NCBI GenBank assembly: GCA_049841135.1
Contig: JASGHK010000004.1
Coordinates: 2,976,001-3,040,000 of the forward strand
From: JACRCT01 sp049841135
Lineage (GTDB): Bacteria; Myxococcota; Myxococcia; Myxococcales; UBA5297
Direction of reading: 5' to 3'
Length of the DNA: 64,000 nt
Below, one piece after another: positions 21,948-30,803 of this stretch; the first letter of the stretch is position 1; each line of letters begins with the position of its first letter. The notes under the pieces are model-generated. The model was not told the DNA's origin, did no database searches, and saw nothing but the letters and a program-made list of their open reading frames with translations. The position numbers and the translations under genes were made by a program.

Positions 21948-23516
21948 CTACTTGGGGAGCGGCAGCTCGTCCCGGCGCAGCCTCTCCAGCACCGCGGCGA
22001 TGTCCACGTCCTGCCGCCGATCCGCCGTGTTCATCGGCACGAAGGCGCGGACGGCTGCGTGCATCTCGCGGGTGCGCTTCTTCATCTTGTCGAGGCCGCG
22101 GATGTCCGCCGCCTGGCAGGTCGCGAGCAGGCCGATCGCCGCCACCGTCTCGGTCAGCTCCAGCACTCGCAGCGCGTCGCGCGCCGCGATGGTGCCCATC
22201 GAGACCTTGTCCTGGTTGTGGCACTCGGTGGAGCGGCTGAAGACCGAGGCCGGCATGGTGAGCTTGAGCGCCTCGGCGGTGAGCGCCGACGCCGAGATCT
22301 GCATGGCCTTGAAGGCGTGGTGCGCCACCTTCTCCGGCCCGGTGATGGCCACCAGGTTCGCCGGCAGGCCGTTGCTGAAGTGCGGCGTGCACATCAGCGC
22401 CATCTGGCGATCGATGAGGTCGGCGACGTTGGCCACCGCGTTCTTCAGGCCGTCCATCGCGAAGCAGACGTGGCCGCCGTAGAAGTTGCCGCCGTGCAGG
22501 ATCTCCCCGGTCTCCGGGTCGACGAGCGGGTTGTCGTTGGCGCTGTTGAGCTCGATCTCCAGGGTCTGCTTGATCCACGGCAGCGCGTCGAGCAGCACGC
22601 CCACCACGTGCGGCGCGCAGCGGATGGAGTAGCGGTCCTGGATGCGCTGGGCGCTGCGCCCCTTCTTCGCGTCGTACTCCAGGTGCTCGCGGACCCAGCG
22701 CGCGAACTGCCGCTGCCCGGGGTGCGGCTTGAGCGCGAAGATCCGGTCGTCGAAGTGGGCGGGCTCGCCCTTGAGCCCGTCGCTCGCCATGGCGGTCACC
22801 ACCGCGGCGAACCGGGCCAGCCGCTCGGCGCGCTCGTAGGCGACGCAGGCCAGCGCGGTCATGACGCTGGTGCCGTTCATTACCGCCAGGCTCTCCTTGG
22901 GGCCCAGGGTCAGCGGCTGGAGCCCGGCCTTCTTCAGGGCCTTCGCCGCCTCGACCACCACGCCGCCGACCCGCGCCTCGCGCTCGCCGGCGAGCAGCGC
23001 CGCGACGTACGAGAGCGGGGTCAGGTCGCCGCTGGCCCCCACCGAGCCCTCCTCGGGGATGACCGGGAGGATGCGGTGGTCGAGCAGCTCGCACAGCCGC
23101 TCGAGCAGCGCCTCGCGCACGCCCGAGTAGCCGCGCGAGAGCGCCGCCAGCCGCACCGCCAGCACCGCCGCCGCCTCGACCTCGCCCAGCGTGCGCCCGG
23201 TGCCGCAGCCGTGGAAGCGCATCAGGTTGCGTGGCATCTCCAGCGCCAGCGCCTGGCTGACCGGGTTCTCGCAGCTGTCGCCGAAGCCGGTGGTGACGCC
23301 GTAGACGTTGCCGGCGTGGCCCAAGAGCTTGGTGAGCTGCGCGTTGCTGGCGCGGATGCGCTTGCGCAGCGCGGGCTTGGGATCCAGGGCCACGCGGGCG
23401 CGGCCGTGCGCGAGCGCGAGCACGTCCTCCACGGAGAGCGGCTTCACGCCGACGGCGATCGTCGTCCTCTCCCGGCCGGACGGGCCGATGACCGGACGCT
23501 TGGAGGTGGGCTTCAT
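21948..23516 (-). CDS. HAL/PAL/TAL-family aromatic amino acid ammonia-lyase
   Basis: The protein has 522 residues. It contains the ASGDLTPLSY motif (Ala161-Ser162-Gly163) that cyclises to the MIO cofactor, the active-site Tyr in VYGVTTGFG (72) and the NSANDNPLVDP element. The selectivity segment reads NLMRFHGCGTG, unlike the SHAAGVG of housekeeping histidine lyases. It resembles lyases found in aryl-polyene and flexirubin clusters, which supply a cinnamate-type starter. The ATG at 23516 has a GAAGG site upstream; a longer frame exists but is less likely. It is the last gene of a five-gene minus-strand run with glycosyltransferase, AMP ligase and two ACPs. Tyr, Phe or His preference cannot be read from sequence alone. 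Confidence 0.9.
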   Translation of the reverse strand: MKPTSKRPVIGPSGRERTTIAVGVKPLSVEDVLALAHGRARVALDPKPALRKRIRASNAQLTKLLGHAGNVYGVTTGFGDSCENPVSQALALEMPRNLMRFHGCGTGRTLGEVEAAAVLAVRLAALSRGYSGVREALLERLCELLDHRILPVIPEEGSVGASGDLTPLSYVAALLAGEREARVGGVVVEAAKALKKAGLQPLTLGPKESLAVMNGTSVMTALACVAYERAERLARFAAVVTAMASDGLKGEPAHFDDRIFALKPHPGQRQFARWVREHLEYDAKKGRSAQRIQDRYSIRCAPHVVGVLLDALPWIKQTLEIELNSANDNPLVDPETGEILHGGNFYGGHVCFAMDGLKNAVANVADLIDRQMALMCTPHFSNGLPANLVAITGPEKVAHHAFKAMQISASALTAEALKLTMPASVFSRSTECHNQDKVSMGTIAARDALRVLELTETVAAIGLLATCQAADIRGLDKMKKRTREMHAAVRAFVPMNTADRRQDVDIAAVLERLRRDELPLPK

Positions 23517-23595
23517 GAAGCCTTCTTTCGCATCAAAGGCTCCCATTCGGAAGGAAGCGACGCGCCGAATGGAAGTCGGGGTCGAAGGGCGCTCG

Positions 23596-24357
23596 CTACG
23601 CCTTGGGCGGCAGCACCTTGAGTGGCCTGGGTCCCGCACCGAACGGCCGCAGCATCCGTAGGAGCACCATGCGCGTGTGCATCCAGCTGATGCGCACGTT
23701 GTCCCAGAACATCTGGAAGTGCGAGACGCCGCCCTCTTCCCGGCTCACGTAGTGGACCTTGGTGGGGATGTTCACCACGGGCAGGCCCATCCACACCAGG
23801 CGCACGGCGATCTCCGGGTCGAAGTCCATCCGCTCGCCGGAGGCCCCGCAGTGCAGCGCCGGCTCGACGGGGTAGAGCCGGAAGCCGCACATCGGGTCGT
23901 CGATGACCTTGCCGCCGGTCTCGAGGTTGGTCCAGAAGCAGGTGATCTGCCGGGCGCGCAGCCGGCCCTTGGGCGCGGTGGCGTCGAAGATGGGCGCGCC
24001 CAGCACCAGGGCCTCGGGCTGCTTGCGCGCCGCCTCCAGGAACTTCGGGATGTCCTCGATGGCGTGCTGGCCGTCGGCGTCCACCTGCAGCGCATGGGCG
24101 AAGCCCAGCCGGTGCGCCACCTCGAACCCGGTCTTCACCGCCGCGCCCTTGCCGCCGTTCTGCTCGCGGTGGTGCACGTGGGCCAGCCCCTCGCGTCCGA
24201 GCGCCGCCACCGCCTCGCGGCCCTCCGCCGCGCTGCCGTCGTCGACCACGACCACGTCGGGGATGAAGGCGCGGATTCGCTCCACGACCTTGCGGATGGT
24301 CCGCGGGTTGTCGTAGGTGGGCACCAGCCCGCAAGGTCGGAAGGACTCGGCCATCAT
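23596..24357 (-). CDS. Family 2 glycosyltransferase
   Basis: The protein has 253 residues (start ATGATG; the second ATG at 24354 is better spaced from AAGGAG). GT-A fold motifs are clear: VPTYDN, VVVVDDGS, GKGAAVKTGF and the metal-binding DADGQH. The fold is short and has no membrane helices, as in dolichol-phosphate-mannose-synthase-like and aryl-polyene cluster glycosyltransferases. The start overlaps the AMP-ligase stop, so the two are coupled. Context suggests it decorates the polyene or its lipid anchor; that is inference. Confidence 0.88.
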   Translation of the reverse strand: MMAESFRPCGLVPTYDNPRTIRKVVERIRAFIPDVVVVDDGSAAEGREAVAALGREGLAHVHHREQNGGKGAAVKTGFEVAHRLGFAHALQVDADGQHAIEDIPKFLEAARKQPEALVLGAPIFDATAPKGRLRARQITCFWTNLETGGKVIDDPMCGFRLYPVEPALHCGASGERMDFDPEIAVRLVWMGLPVVNIPTKVHYVSREEGGVSHFQMFWDNVRISWMHTRMVLLRMLRPFGAGPRPLKVLPPKA

Positions 24358-25721
24358 GGCTCCTTGTGCGGCGGCGCGCTCTCGGGCGGGTCCGCGGGCC
24401 GCGGGCCTTCGAACACGTCTCGCAGGCGGTGACGGGTGAGCTTGCCGTTCGCCTCGCGCGGGAGGGCGTCGACGAGCTTGATCCGTCGGGGCAGCGCGGC
24501 GGCGTCGAACCACTCGCGCAGCTTCGACTTGATGGCCGCGGGGGTCCAGCGGTCGGTCGCCACCGCGAGCCAGATCTCCTGGCCGCGGGCGTTGTCGACG
24601 TCCACCGCCATCGCCGCCGCGTCCCTGACGCCGGGAATCGCCAGCACCCGCTGCTCGACCTCGGCCAGCGCTACGCGCTTGCCGCCCACCTTCACCACGC
24701 CGTCGAGGCGGCCCAGCAGCCGGAAGGTGCCGCCCGGATCGAGCGACACGCGGTCGCCGCACTGCAAGGGCTTGGGCGCGTCGGGAGCGACGAAGGGCGA
24801 CTCGAGCAGCAGCTGCGCCTCCTCCCCCGCGGCGATCGTCACGCCGGGGAAGGGGGTCCAGGCCGCGGCCGGGTCGTCGCGCCAGGCGATGCCGCCGGTC
24901 TCCGAGGAGCCGAAGACGTTGGTCACCTTCATGCCGAACTTGTCGCGCAACAGGAGCGCGGTCTCGTCGGGCAGCATCCCCGCCGACGAGAAGGTGCGAG
25001 AGACCCGAGGCAGGGCGTCCAGCACCTCCAGGCCACGCAGGTGGGCAGGCACCGTCACCAGCACGTCGCAGCGGAAGCGCTCGAGCGCGCCGACGACGGT
25101 CTCGGCATAGAAGGGCGTCTCGCGCAGGAACGAGGCCCCGCACAGCAGCGGCGCCAGCACCGAGTAGAGCAGCCCGTAGATGTGATGGCTGGGGATGGTG
25201 GCGCAGAAGCGCGAGCCGGCCGCCAGGTGGAAGGTGTGGACCTGGGCCAGGGCCTCGCCGATGAGCTGGGAAGCGACCTTGGGGCAGGCCTGGTGATCGC
25301 CGGTCGACCCCGAGGTGTACATCGTCGCCACGCGCCGGCCCGGATCGACCGGCGCGATGGGCTCGCCGGCGATACCCCGGTCCATGAGCGAGCGCAGGTC
25401 GATCCCCTCGCCCGCATCGATGTCGTCGAGCAGCCCCCGGACGCCTGGCCTGCGGCAGAGAGCCCGAATGGTCTCCAGCGCGCCGTTGGGCGGCAGGGCG
25501 ACCCCGTAACCCGCCTGCCAGCAGGCCAGGACTGCCGCCGCGAAGCGGTAGCGGTCCTGGCAGATGACGACGAGCTCGTCCCCGGGCGTCGGTGCCGGCG
25601 GCAACGCCTGGCGGACGGCGGCGACGTCCGAGAGGAGCTGCGCAGCCGTGCGTTCGCCCGCATCGCCGAACGCGACGAGCGCGTCCAGGGGGTGGACGAC
25701 GAGACGGTAGGGGGCGGTCAT
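24354..25721 (-). CDS. AMP-dependent acyl/aryl ligase
   Basis: The protein has 455 residues of the ANL superfamily. The P-loop-like A3 motif is YTSGSTG (135-141), A5 is GSSETG (271-276), A8 is GRLDGVVKVGGKRV, and the catalytic Lys lies in PREANGKLTR near the C-terminus. It is somewhat shorter than typical acyl-CoA synthetases, which fits aryl-polyene AMP ligases that load aryl acids onto an ACP. Its neighbours are two ACPs upstream and the coupled glycosyltransferase downstream. The expected substrate is the coumarate- or cinnamate-type product of the ammonia-lyase, which is inference. Confidence 0.9.
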   Translation of the reverse strand: MTAPYRLVVHPLDALVAFGDAGERTAAQLLSDVAAVRQALPPAPTPGDELVVICQDRYRFAAAVLACWQAGYGVALPPNGALETIRALCRRPGVRGLLDDIDAGEGIDLRSLMDRGIAGEPIAPVDPGRRVATMYTSGSTGDHQACPKVASQLIGEALAQVHTFHLAAGSRFCATIPSHHIYGLLYSVLAPLLCGASFLRETPFYAETVVGALERFRCDVLVTVPAHLRGLEVLDALPRVSRTFSSAGMLPDETALLLRDKFGMKVTNVFGSSETGGIAWRDDPAAAWTPFPGVTIAAGEEAQLLLESPFVAPDAPKPLQCGDRVSLDPGGTFRLLGRLDGVVKVGGKRVALAEVEQRVLAIPGVRDAAAMAVDVDNARGQEIWLAVATDRWTPAAIKSKLREWFDAAALPRRIKLVDALPREANGKLTRHRLRDVFEGPRPADPPESAPPHKEP

Positions 25722-25777
25722 CTTCTACAGCGGCGAGGCGGGCAAGCCCGAGCGGCGAGCGAGACGCCTGCCGCCAG

Positions 25778-26044
25778 CTAGGCCTTCGCCTCCGCGCCCG
25801 TGAGGTGGTCGGCGACGAGCGCGACGATGTCGCCCACGGTGCGGACCTTCTTCAGGCCCTCTTCGTTGACCTTCTTGCCGGTCAGCTGCTGCAGCTCCAC
25901 GACGAGGTCGATGGCATCGATGCTGGTCAGGTCGAGGTCCTCGAACTTCGACTCGGGCGTGATCTTGGCCCGGTCGAGATCGAACATCTCGGCCATCATC
26001 GAGCTGACCTTCTCGTAAACCTGGTCGCGGGTCATGGTGGGCAT
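25778..26044 (-). CDS. Acyl carrier protein
   Basis: The protein has 88 residues, acidic and helical, with the phosphopantetheine site DLTSIDAIDL (Ser41). A clean TAGGAG ribosome-binding site precedes the ATG. It follows the second ACP gene by nine bases and precedes the AMP ligase. Two tandem ACPs next to an AMP ligase are typical of aryl-polyene clusters, where one may carry the aryl starter and the other the growing chain. Confidence 0.93.
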   Translation of the reverse strand: MPTMTRDQVYEKVSSMMAEMFDLDRAKITPESKFEDLDLTSIDAIDLVVELQQLTGKKVNEEGLKKVRTVGDIVALVADHLTGAEAKA

Positions 26045-26053
26045 CGCGCTCTC

Positions 26054-26320
26054 CTAAGCCTTCGCCTGCCGGTTCGCGGCAACGTAGGCGGCCAGGCTCT
26101 TCACGTTCGCAAAGATCTTGGCGTTCTCTCGGTCGTCGGCTTGGGTGCGGACGCCGTACTTCCTGCGGATGACCACGGCCAATTCGAGCGCGTCGATGGA
26201 GTCCAGCCCCAGCCCCTCGATGAACAGCGGTGCATCCGACTTGAGGTCGCAGGGCTGGACATCCTCCAGGTGGAGGCTGTCGATGATGAGCTGCTTGATC
26301 TCGCGCTCGAGCTCTTCCAT
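26054..26320 (-). CDS. Acyl carrier protein
   Basis: The protein has 88 residues from the internal ATG at 26320; the longer open frame upstream is not ACP-like. The attachment site is GLDSIDALEL. It is clearly different from the neighbouring ACP, so the two are not a recent duplication. It is the first gene of the minus-strand operon, about 110 bases downstream of a good promoter (TTGAGG, 18 bases, TAGAGT). It probably serves the divergent ketosynthases across the intergenic region. Confidence 0.9.
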   Translation of the reverse strand: MEELEREIKQLIIDSLHLEDVQPCDLKSDAPLFIEGLGLDSIDALELAVVIRRKYGVRTQADDRENAKIFANVKSLAAYVAANRQAKA

Positions 26321-26431
26321 GGATCCGTTCCCCGGCCCACCTTGGATTTGGACCGAGGTCTTCACTCCCCTTGCTTCGCTGCCGACGACTTGGACGAAGT
26401 CCCCGCGCCGGCCTTCCAAAAAAGTTGCGGG

Positions 26432-26461
26432 ACTCTAGCACCGGCTGCGTTTGCGCCTCAA
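26432..26461 (-). promoter_or_regulatory. Promoter of the ACP/ligase/lyase operon
   Basis: On the minus strand, TTGAGG is followed after 18 bases by TAGAGT, a good match to sigma-70 consensus. It lies about 110 bases ahead of the first ACP gene. Confidence 0.6.
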
Positions 26462-26665
26462 CAGACTTTCGGGGTTGTCGCCATTGTCCTGGACACGGTC
26501 AAAAGCCTCGCCGTTCCGCCGCCTTGCGCCTCGACAGGCGAGGACCATCTTGGTCGTGCCGACCTCTGCCGAGCAGCGTTGGACCGCAGAAGACGGGGCC
26601 AGCCCCGCGGCGGCCCGGCAGTAGATAAGCCCCCGATTTGACGCTTTTTTTCGTGGACTCCCTCG

Positions 26666-26695
26666 TTGACGCCGCCGCGCGGGCTCTGCTATGGC
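26666..26695 (+). promoter_or_regulatory. Promoter of the ketosynthase operon
   Basis: TTGACG at 26666 is followed after 18 bases by TATGGC at 26690. The ATG of the ketosynthase is at 26708, only twelve bases beyond, so the transcript would have almost no leader. Confidence 0.5.
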
Positions 26696-26707
26696 TTCGC
26701 GTCTTTC

Positions 26708-27874
26708 ATGGCCTCCTTTCCGGTGACAGCGTACGCGGCTGGCAACGCTCTGGGCCTGAGCACCCGAGAGGTGCTCGCGAGCCTGTCTGCCGGGCGCTCG
26801 GGCCTGAAGGCCTGTGCCTGGGACCTGCCCTTCGCGACCTTCTGCGGCGAGGTGCCGCACCCGCTCGAGCCCCTGCCCTCCCAGTGGTCGGCCTACGACA
26901 GCCGGGTTGCCCGAATCGCCTTCTGCGTTTTGCAGGAACTGTTGCCGGCGATGAGGAAGTCGATCAGGCGCTGGGGCGCTGGCCGGGTGGGCGTGGTGCT
27001 CGGCACCAGCACCGGCGGCATCCTGGAGACCGAGAGGGCCTTCGCGGCGCACCGCGCGACGGGCTCGCTGCCGGCGGCCTACGACTTCGAGCGCCAGCAT
27101 TCCTTCCACGGCGTCGTCGACCTGGTGAAGCAGGCGACCGGTGCGACGGGGCCGGGCTACATCGTCTCCACGGCCTGCTCCTCCAGCGGCAAGGTGCTGG
27201 GCTCCGCCCGCCGCCTCCTGCGCGCGGGGCTGGTCGACGCGGTGCTGGTCGGCGGCGCCGACAGCCTGTGCAAGACCACGCTGTGCGGCTTCCACAGCCT
27301 CGAGGTCCTCTCGAAGACGCCGTGCCGGCCCTTCTGCGGCCAGCGCGACGGCACGACCATCGGCGAGGGCGCGGCGTTCCTGCTGCTCGAGCGCGAGGGC
27401 GAGGGTCCCGCGCGGCTGCTCGGCGTCGGCGAGAGCTGCGACGCCCACCACATGAGCCACCCGCACCCGGACGGTCTGGGCGCAGAGGCGGCGATGGCCC
27501 AGGCGCTGGCGCAAGCGGGGCTCTCGGCCAAGGACGTCGACCACGTCAATGCGCACGGCACCGCCACGCCGCTCAACGACGCCGCCGAGGGCAAGGCCAT
27601 CTCGCGCCTCCTCGGCGGCCAGATCCCCGTGGTCTCCACCAAGGGCTACACCGGGCACCTGCTGGGCGCGGCCGCGGCGACCGAGGCCGTCTTCTCGGTG
27701 GTGGCCCTCGAGCAGGGCTGGATCCCCGCGAGCCTGGGCGCCGACCCGGTCGACCCGGCGCTGACGTTGAGCATTGGCCGCGAGCGCCGCGAGCTGCGCT
27801 GCCGCACCGTCCTGAGCAACTCGTTCGCGTTCGGCGGCTCGAACGTCGCCGTCCTCTTCGGGGCGAGCGCATGA
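26708..27874 (+). CDS. Beta-ketoacyl-ACP synthase (FabF-type)
   Basis: The protein has 388 residues with a complete catalytic triad: Cys in VSTACSSSG, His in NAHGTATPLND and His in KGYTGHLLGAA. GGADSLCK and the C-terminal NSFAFGGSN are typical of thiolase-fold ketosynthases. The ATG at 26708 was preferred over an upstream TTG. It opens the plus-strand arm of the cluster and overlaps the next gene (ATGA). In aryl-polyene clusters such a synthase pairs with a second, inactive chain-length partner; the next gene is a candidate partner. Confidence 0.9.
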   Translation: MASFPVTAYAAGNALGLSTREVLASLSAGRSGLKACAWDLPFATFCGEVPHPLEPLPSQWSAYDSRVARIAFCVLQELLPAMRKSIRRWGAGRVGVVLGTSTGGILETERAFAAHRATGSLPAAYDFERQHSFHGVVDLVKQATGATGPGYIVSTACSSSGKVLGSARRLLRAGLVDAVLVGGADSLCKTTLCGFHSLEVLSKTPCRPFCGQRDGTTIGEGAAFLLLEREGEGPARLLGVGESCDAHHMSHPHPDGLGAEAAMAQALAQAGLSAKDVDHVNAHGTATPLNDAAEGKAISRLLGGQIPVVSTKGYTGHLLGAAAATEAVFSVVALEQGWIPASLGADPVDPALTLSIGRERRELRCRTVLSNSFAFGGSNVAVLFGASA

Positions 27875-28629
27875 AGGGCGTGTTCGTCAACGGCGTGGGC
27901 CTGTGGGCCCCCGGCTATCCGAACGCGGCGGCGTTTGCGGCCCGGAAGGCGGACCCCGCGGTGGTCGCCCCGACCGGAGCCCTGCTCGCGCCGGGAATCC
28001 GCCGCCGGGCGAGCCCGCTGACCCGCGCCGCCGCCGACGCCTTCGCCGAGGCCGCCAGGCAGGGCGGCGCCGACCTCGCCACCGTGCCGACCGTCTACAC
28101 CTCGGCCTACGGCGAGATCGTCACCACCGTCGAGATGCTGGTGCAGATGGCGACCGAGCCCGAGGGCCTGCCCTCGCCCACCCGCTTCCACAACAGCGTC
28201 CACAACACCTCGGCGGGCTACGTCTCCATCGCCACCCGGAACCCGTCCTTCTCCACCTCGCTCGCCGCCGGGCCGCGCAGTCTCGCGCTGGGCGTCGTCG
28301 AGGCCATGGCCTGGCTCGAGGACCGGGGCGGCGAGCTCGTCCTGATCGCCCTCGACGAGCCGCCCCCGGCGCCCTTCGCGCCCCAGGTTCCCTTCGCCGC
28401 CTTCGCCGCGGCCTTCCACCTCACCGCCGAGCGGAGGCCCCACAGCCGGGCGCGCCTGACGAACCTGCGCGAGGCCAGCGTCCCCGGCTCCGTCCCCGCC
28501 CCGTTCGCCGCCCACCCCTGCGCCGCGGCGCTGCTCTTGCTGGACGCCGTCTCCAAGCCCACGCCCGGGCCGGTCGCGTTGTCGACGACCGGCGAGGCCG
28601 ACTGGGCCCTCGACGTCGAAGCGCCATGA
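27871..28629 (+). CDS. Ketosynthase-like (Ketoacyl-synt_2) protein
   Basis: The protein has 252 residues starting at an ATG that overlaps the previous stop. It resembles the N-terminal half of a ketosynthase (VNGVGLWAPGYP, then FHNSVHNTSAGYVSIA), but it is short and has no Cys-His-His triad. This architecture matches beta-ketoacyl-synthase-like proteins that lie in aryl-polyene clusters beside the dehydratase. It may modulate chain length or bind the product; its activity is unproven. Its stop overlaps the dehydratase remnant (ATGA). Confidence 0.82.
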   Translation: MKGVFVNGVGLWAPGYPNAAAFAARKADPAVVAPTGALLAPGIRRRASPLTRAAADAFAEAARQGGADLATVPTVYTSAYGEIVTTVEMLVQMATEPEGLPSPTRFHNSVHNTSAGYVSIATRNPSFSTSLAAGPRSLALGVVEAMAWLEDRGGELVLIALDEPPPAPFAPQVPFAAFAAAFHLTAERRPHSRARLTNLREASVPGSVPAPFAAHPCAAALLLLDAVSKPTPGPVALSTTGEADWALDVEAP

Positions 28630-28763
28630 CAGAGGCCGAGTCCCCGATGCCCGCCCCGCTGCTCCCGCCCACCCCGCCGATGGCCGCCATCGACGTGGCC
28701 CTGGTGGCCGGCAACTCGGCGAGCGCCCTTCGCAGCACTCACGAGGAGGTCCCCAACCCATGA
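28626..28763 (+). pseudogene. Remnant of a hotdog-fold 3-hydroxyacyl-ACP dehydratase (45 codons)
   Basis: A 45-codon open frame starts by ATGA overlap with the upstream gene and stops by ATGA overlap with the reductase gene, so translational coupling on both sides is kept. Its sequence, LLPPTPPMAAIDVALVAGN, resembles the first strand and helix of FabZ/ApeP-like dehydratases (LLPHRPPM...ID). The catalytic His region and the remaining 100 or so residues are missing. It occupies exactly the ketosynthase-dehydratase-reductase-ketosynthase slot of aryl-polyene clusters. I interpret it as a gene shortened by internal deletion; a short unrelated peptide is possible. Confidence 0.5.
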
Positions 28764-29488
28764 AGCCCCGCGCCCTCATCACCGGCGCCAGCCGCGGAAT
28801 CGGCGCCGCCATCGCCGAAGCGCTGGCCAAGGACGGCTTCCCGGTCATCCTCAACTACCGCTCGAACCACGAGGCCGCGCAGGCGCTCAAGGCGAGGATC
28901 GAGGCGGCCGGGGGCAAGGTGGAGCTGTTGCCCTTCGACGTCGCCAACGCCGACGAGGCCGGCCGGGCGATGGAGAAGCTGGCCGCCGAGGACGAGAAGG
29001 ACCCCATCGGCGTGCTCGTCAACAACGCCGGCATCACCCGCGACAACTCCTTCCCGGTCATGGAGCGGCCGGACTGGGAGGCGGTCACCCGCTGCACGCT
29101 GGACGGCTTCTACAACGTGACCCGGCCGCTGGTGATGCCCATGGTGCGCCGCCGCTGGGGCCGCATCGTGAACATCTCCTCGGTCTCCGGCGTCCGGGGC
29201 AACCGCGGGCAGGTCAACTACTCGGCGGCCAAGGCGGGCCTCATCGGCGCCACCAAGGCGCTGGCCGAGGAGGTCGCGCGCCGCAACGTGACCGTCAACT
29301 GCGTCGCCCCGGGCCTCGTCGAGACCGACATGATCAAGGGCGCGCCGCTCGAGGAGATCGTCAAGATGATCCCCATGCGGCGCCTCGGCAGGCCGGAGGA
29401 GGTCGCCTCGCTGGTCGCGTTCCTGGCGAGCGATCAGGCGGCCTACATCACCGGGCAGGTCATCGGCATCAATGGCGGGCTCGCGTAG
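28760..29488 (+). CDS. 3-oxoacyl-ACP reductase (FabG-like)
   Basis: The protein has 242 residues of classical short-chain dehydrogenase. Cofactor motif TGASRGIG is near the N-terminus, followed by NNAG at about residue 88, catalytic Ser in NISSVSG and Tyr/Lys in YSAAK. The C-terminus GQVIGINGGLA is typical of FabG. It reduces the 3-oxo group after each condensation with NADPH. The gene is coupled to the dehydratase remnant by an ATGA overlap and is followed by a second ketosynthase. Confidence 0.93.
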   Translation: MKPRALITGASRGIGAAIAEALAKDGFPVILNYRSNHEAAQALKARIEAAGGKVELLPFDVANADEAGRAMEKLAAEDEKDPIGVLVNNAGITRDNSFPVMERPDWEAVTRCTLDGFYNVTRPLVMPMVRRRWGRIVNISSVSGVRGNRGQVNYSAAKAGLIGATKALAEEVARRNVTVNCVAPGLVETDMIKGAPLEEIVKMIPMRRLGRPEEVASLVAFLASDQAAYITGQVIGINGGLA

Positions 29489-29545
29489 AATCGCGGCCCC
29501 TCAAAGTCAAACGAAGCGAACGAGACGAAGAAGAGGCGAGAAGGA

Positions 29546-30775
29546 ATGAGCACGCATCGAGTCGTCATCACCGGCATCGGTCTGACCAGCCCCATCGGCG
29601 ACAGCCTGGACGCGGTCTCCCGGTCGCTGCGCGAGAACAAGAGCGGCATCGTCAAGATGGAGGGCTGGGACCAGCTCGAGGGCTTCAACACCCGGCTCGG
29701 CGCGGTGTGCAACACCGACCTGTCCATCCTGCCCAAGAAGAAGACCCGCACCATGGGCCGCGTGGCGATGCTCTCCACCTGGGCGACGACCAAGGCCGTC
29801 GAGGATTCCCAGCTGCCCGCGGACGCGCTCTCCAACCCGCGCACCGGCCTGGCCTACGGCTCGACCTCCGGGTCCATGCCCGCCTGCGAGGAGTACGTGC
29901 GCAAGCTGGCCGTCGAGCGCACCGTCAACGGCATCCAGTCGGCGACCTACCTGCGCCTGATGAGCCACACCGCGCCGGCGAACCTCGCCGCCTACTTCTC
30001 CATCCGGGGGCGCATCCTCACCACCTGCTCCGCCTGCGTCTCCTCGAGCCAGGCCATCGTCTACGGCTACGAGGCCATCAAGTACGGCCTGCAGGACTGC
30101 ATGGTCTGCGGCGGCGCCGAGGAGATGCACATCACCAACGCCTCGGTGTTCGACATCATGTTCGCCACCTCGCGCGGCTACAACGACACCCCGCACCTGA
30201 CGCCGCGGCCGTTCGACGAGAAGCGCGACGGCCTGGTGGTGGGCGAGGGCGCCGGCACGCTCATCCTCGAGAGCCTGGAGCACGCGCAGAAGCGGGGGGC
30301 CAGGATCTACGCGGAGATCATCGGCGCCGCGACCAACTGCGACGGCTACCACATGACCGCGCCGTCCGACGACGGCATGACCCGCGTGATGCAGGAGTCG
30401 CTCCGGGACGCGCAGCTTGCGCCGGACAAGGTGGACTACATCAACGCGCACGCCACGGCGACCGACATCGGCGACCTCTGCGAGTCCACCGCGGTCAGCC
30501 GCGTGCTGGGCACCAAGATCCCCATCAGCTCCACCAAGGGGTTCACCGGCCACACCCTCGGGGCCTGCGGCGCCATCGAGGCCGGGTTCTGCCTGTCGAT
30601 GTTCCAGGACGGCTTCTTCGCGCCGAACAAGAACCTGGAGAAGCCGGACCCGAAGATCCCCGCGCTCGACTTCGTCATGGGCGCCCCGCGGCAGGCGAAG
30701 CCGAACATCATCATGACCAACAACTTCGCCTTCGCCGGCATCAACACGTCGATCATCCTGCGGCGGATGGCCTGA
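29546..30775 (+). CDS. Beta-ketoacyl-ACP synthase (FabF-type), second copy
   Basis: The protein has 409 residues with catalytic Cys in TTCSACVSSS, His in NAHATATD and His in KGFTGHTLGA, so it is complete. The N-terminus RVVITGIGLTSPIG is canonical. It differs strongly from the ketosynthase at 26708, so this is not a duplicate. It lies 57 bases after the reductase with a GAAGGA upstream. In aryl-polyene systems two ketosynthases of this kind divide starter and extension reactions. Confidence 0.92.
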   Translation: MSTHRVVITGIGLTSPIGDSLDAVSRSLRENKSGIVKMEGWDQLEGFNTRLGAVCNTDLSILPKKKTRTMGRVAMLSTWATTKAVEDSQLPADALSNPRTGLAYGSTSGSMPACEEYVRKLAVERTVNGIQSATYLRLMSHTAPANLAAYFSIRGRILTTCSACVSSSQAIVYGYEAIKYGLQDCMVCGGAEEMHITNASVFDIMFATSRGYNDTPHLTPRPFDEKRDGLVVGEGAGTLILESLEHAQKRGARIYAEIIGAATNCDGYHMTAPSDDGMTRVMQESLRDAQLAPDKVDYINAHATATDIGDLCESTAVSRVLGTKIPISSTKGFTGHTLGACGAIEAGFCLSMFQDGFFAPNKNLEKPDPKIPALDFVMGAPRQAKPNIIMTNNFAFAGINTSIILRRMA

Positions 30776-30803
30776 ACCACTCGAGCCGCAGGTCCTAGGC
30801 GCC

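Larger units (their letters stand above)
26321..26707. other. Divergent regulatory region of the biosynthetic cluster
   Basis: About 390 bases without a gene separate the two arms of the cluster. A minus-strand sigma-70-like promoter lies at 26432-26461 and a plus-strand one at 26666-26695. Between them I see no convincing operator or open frame. Confidence 0.6.
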
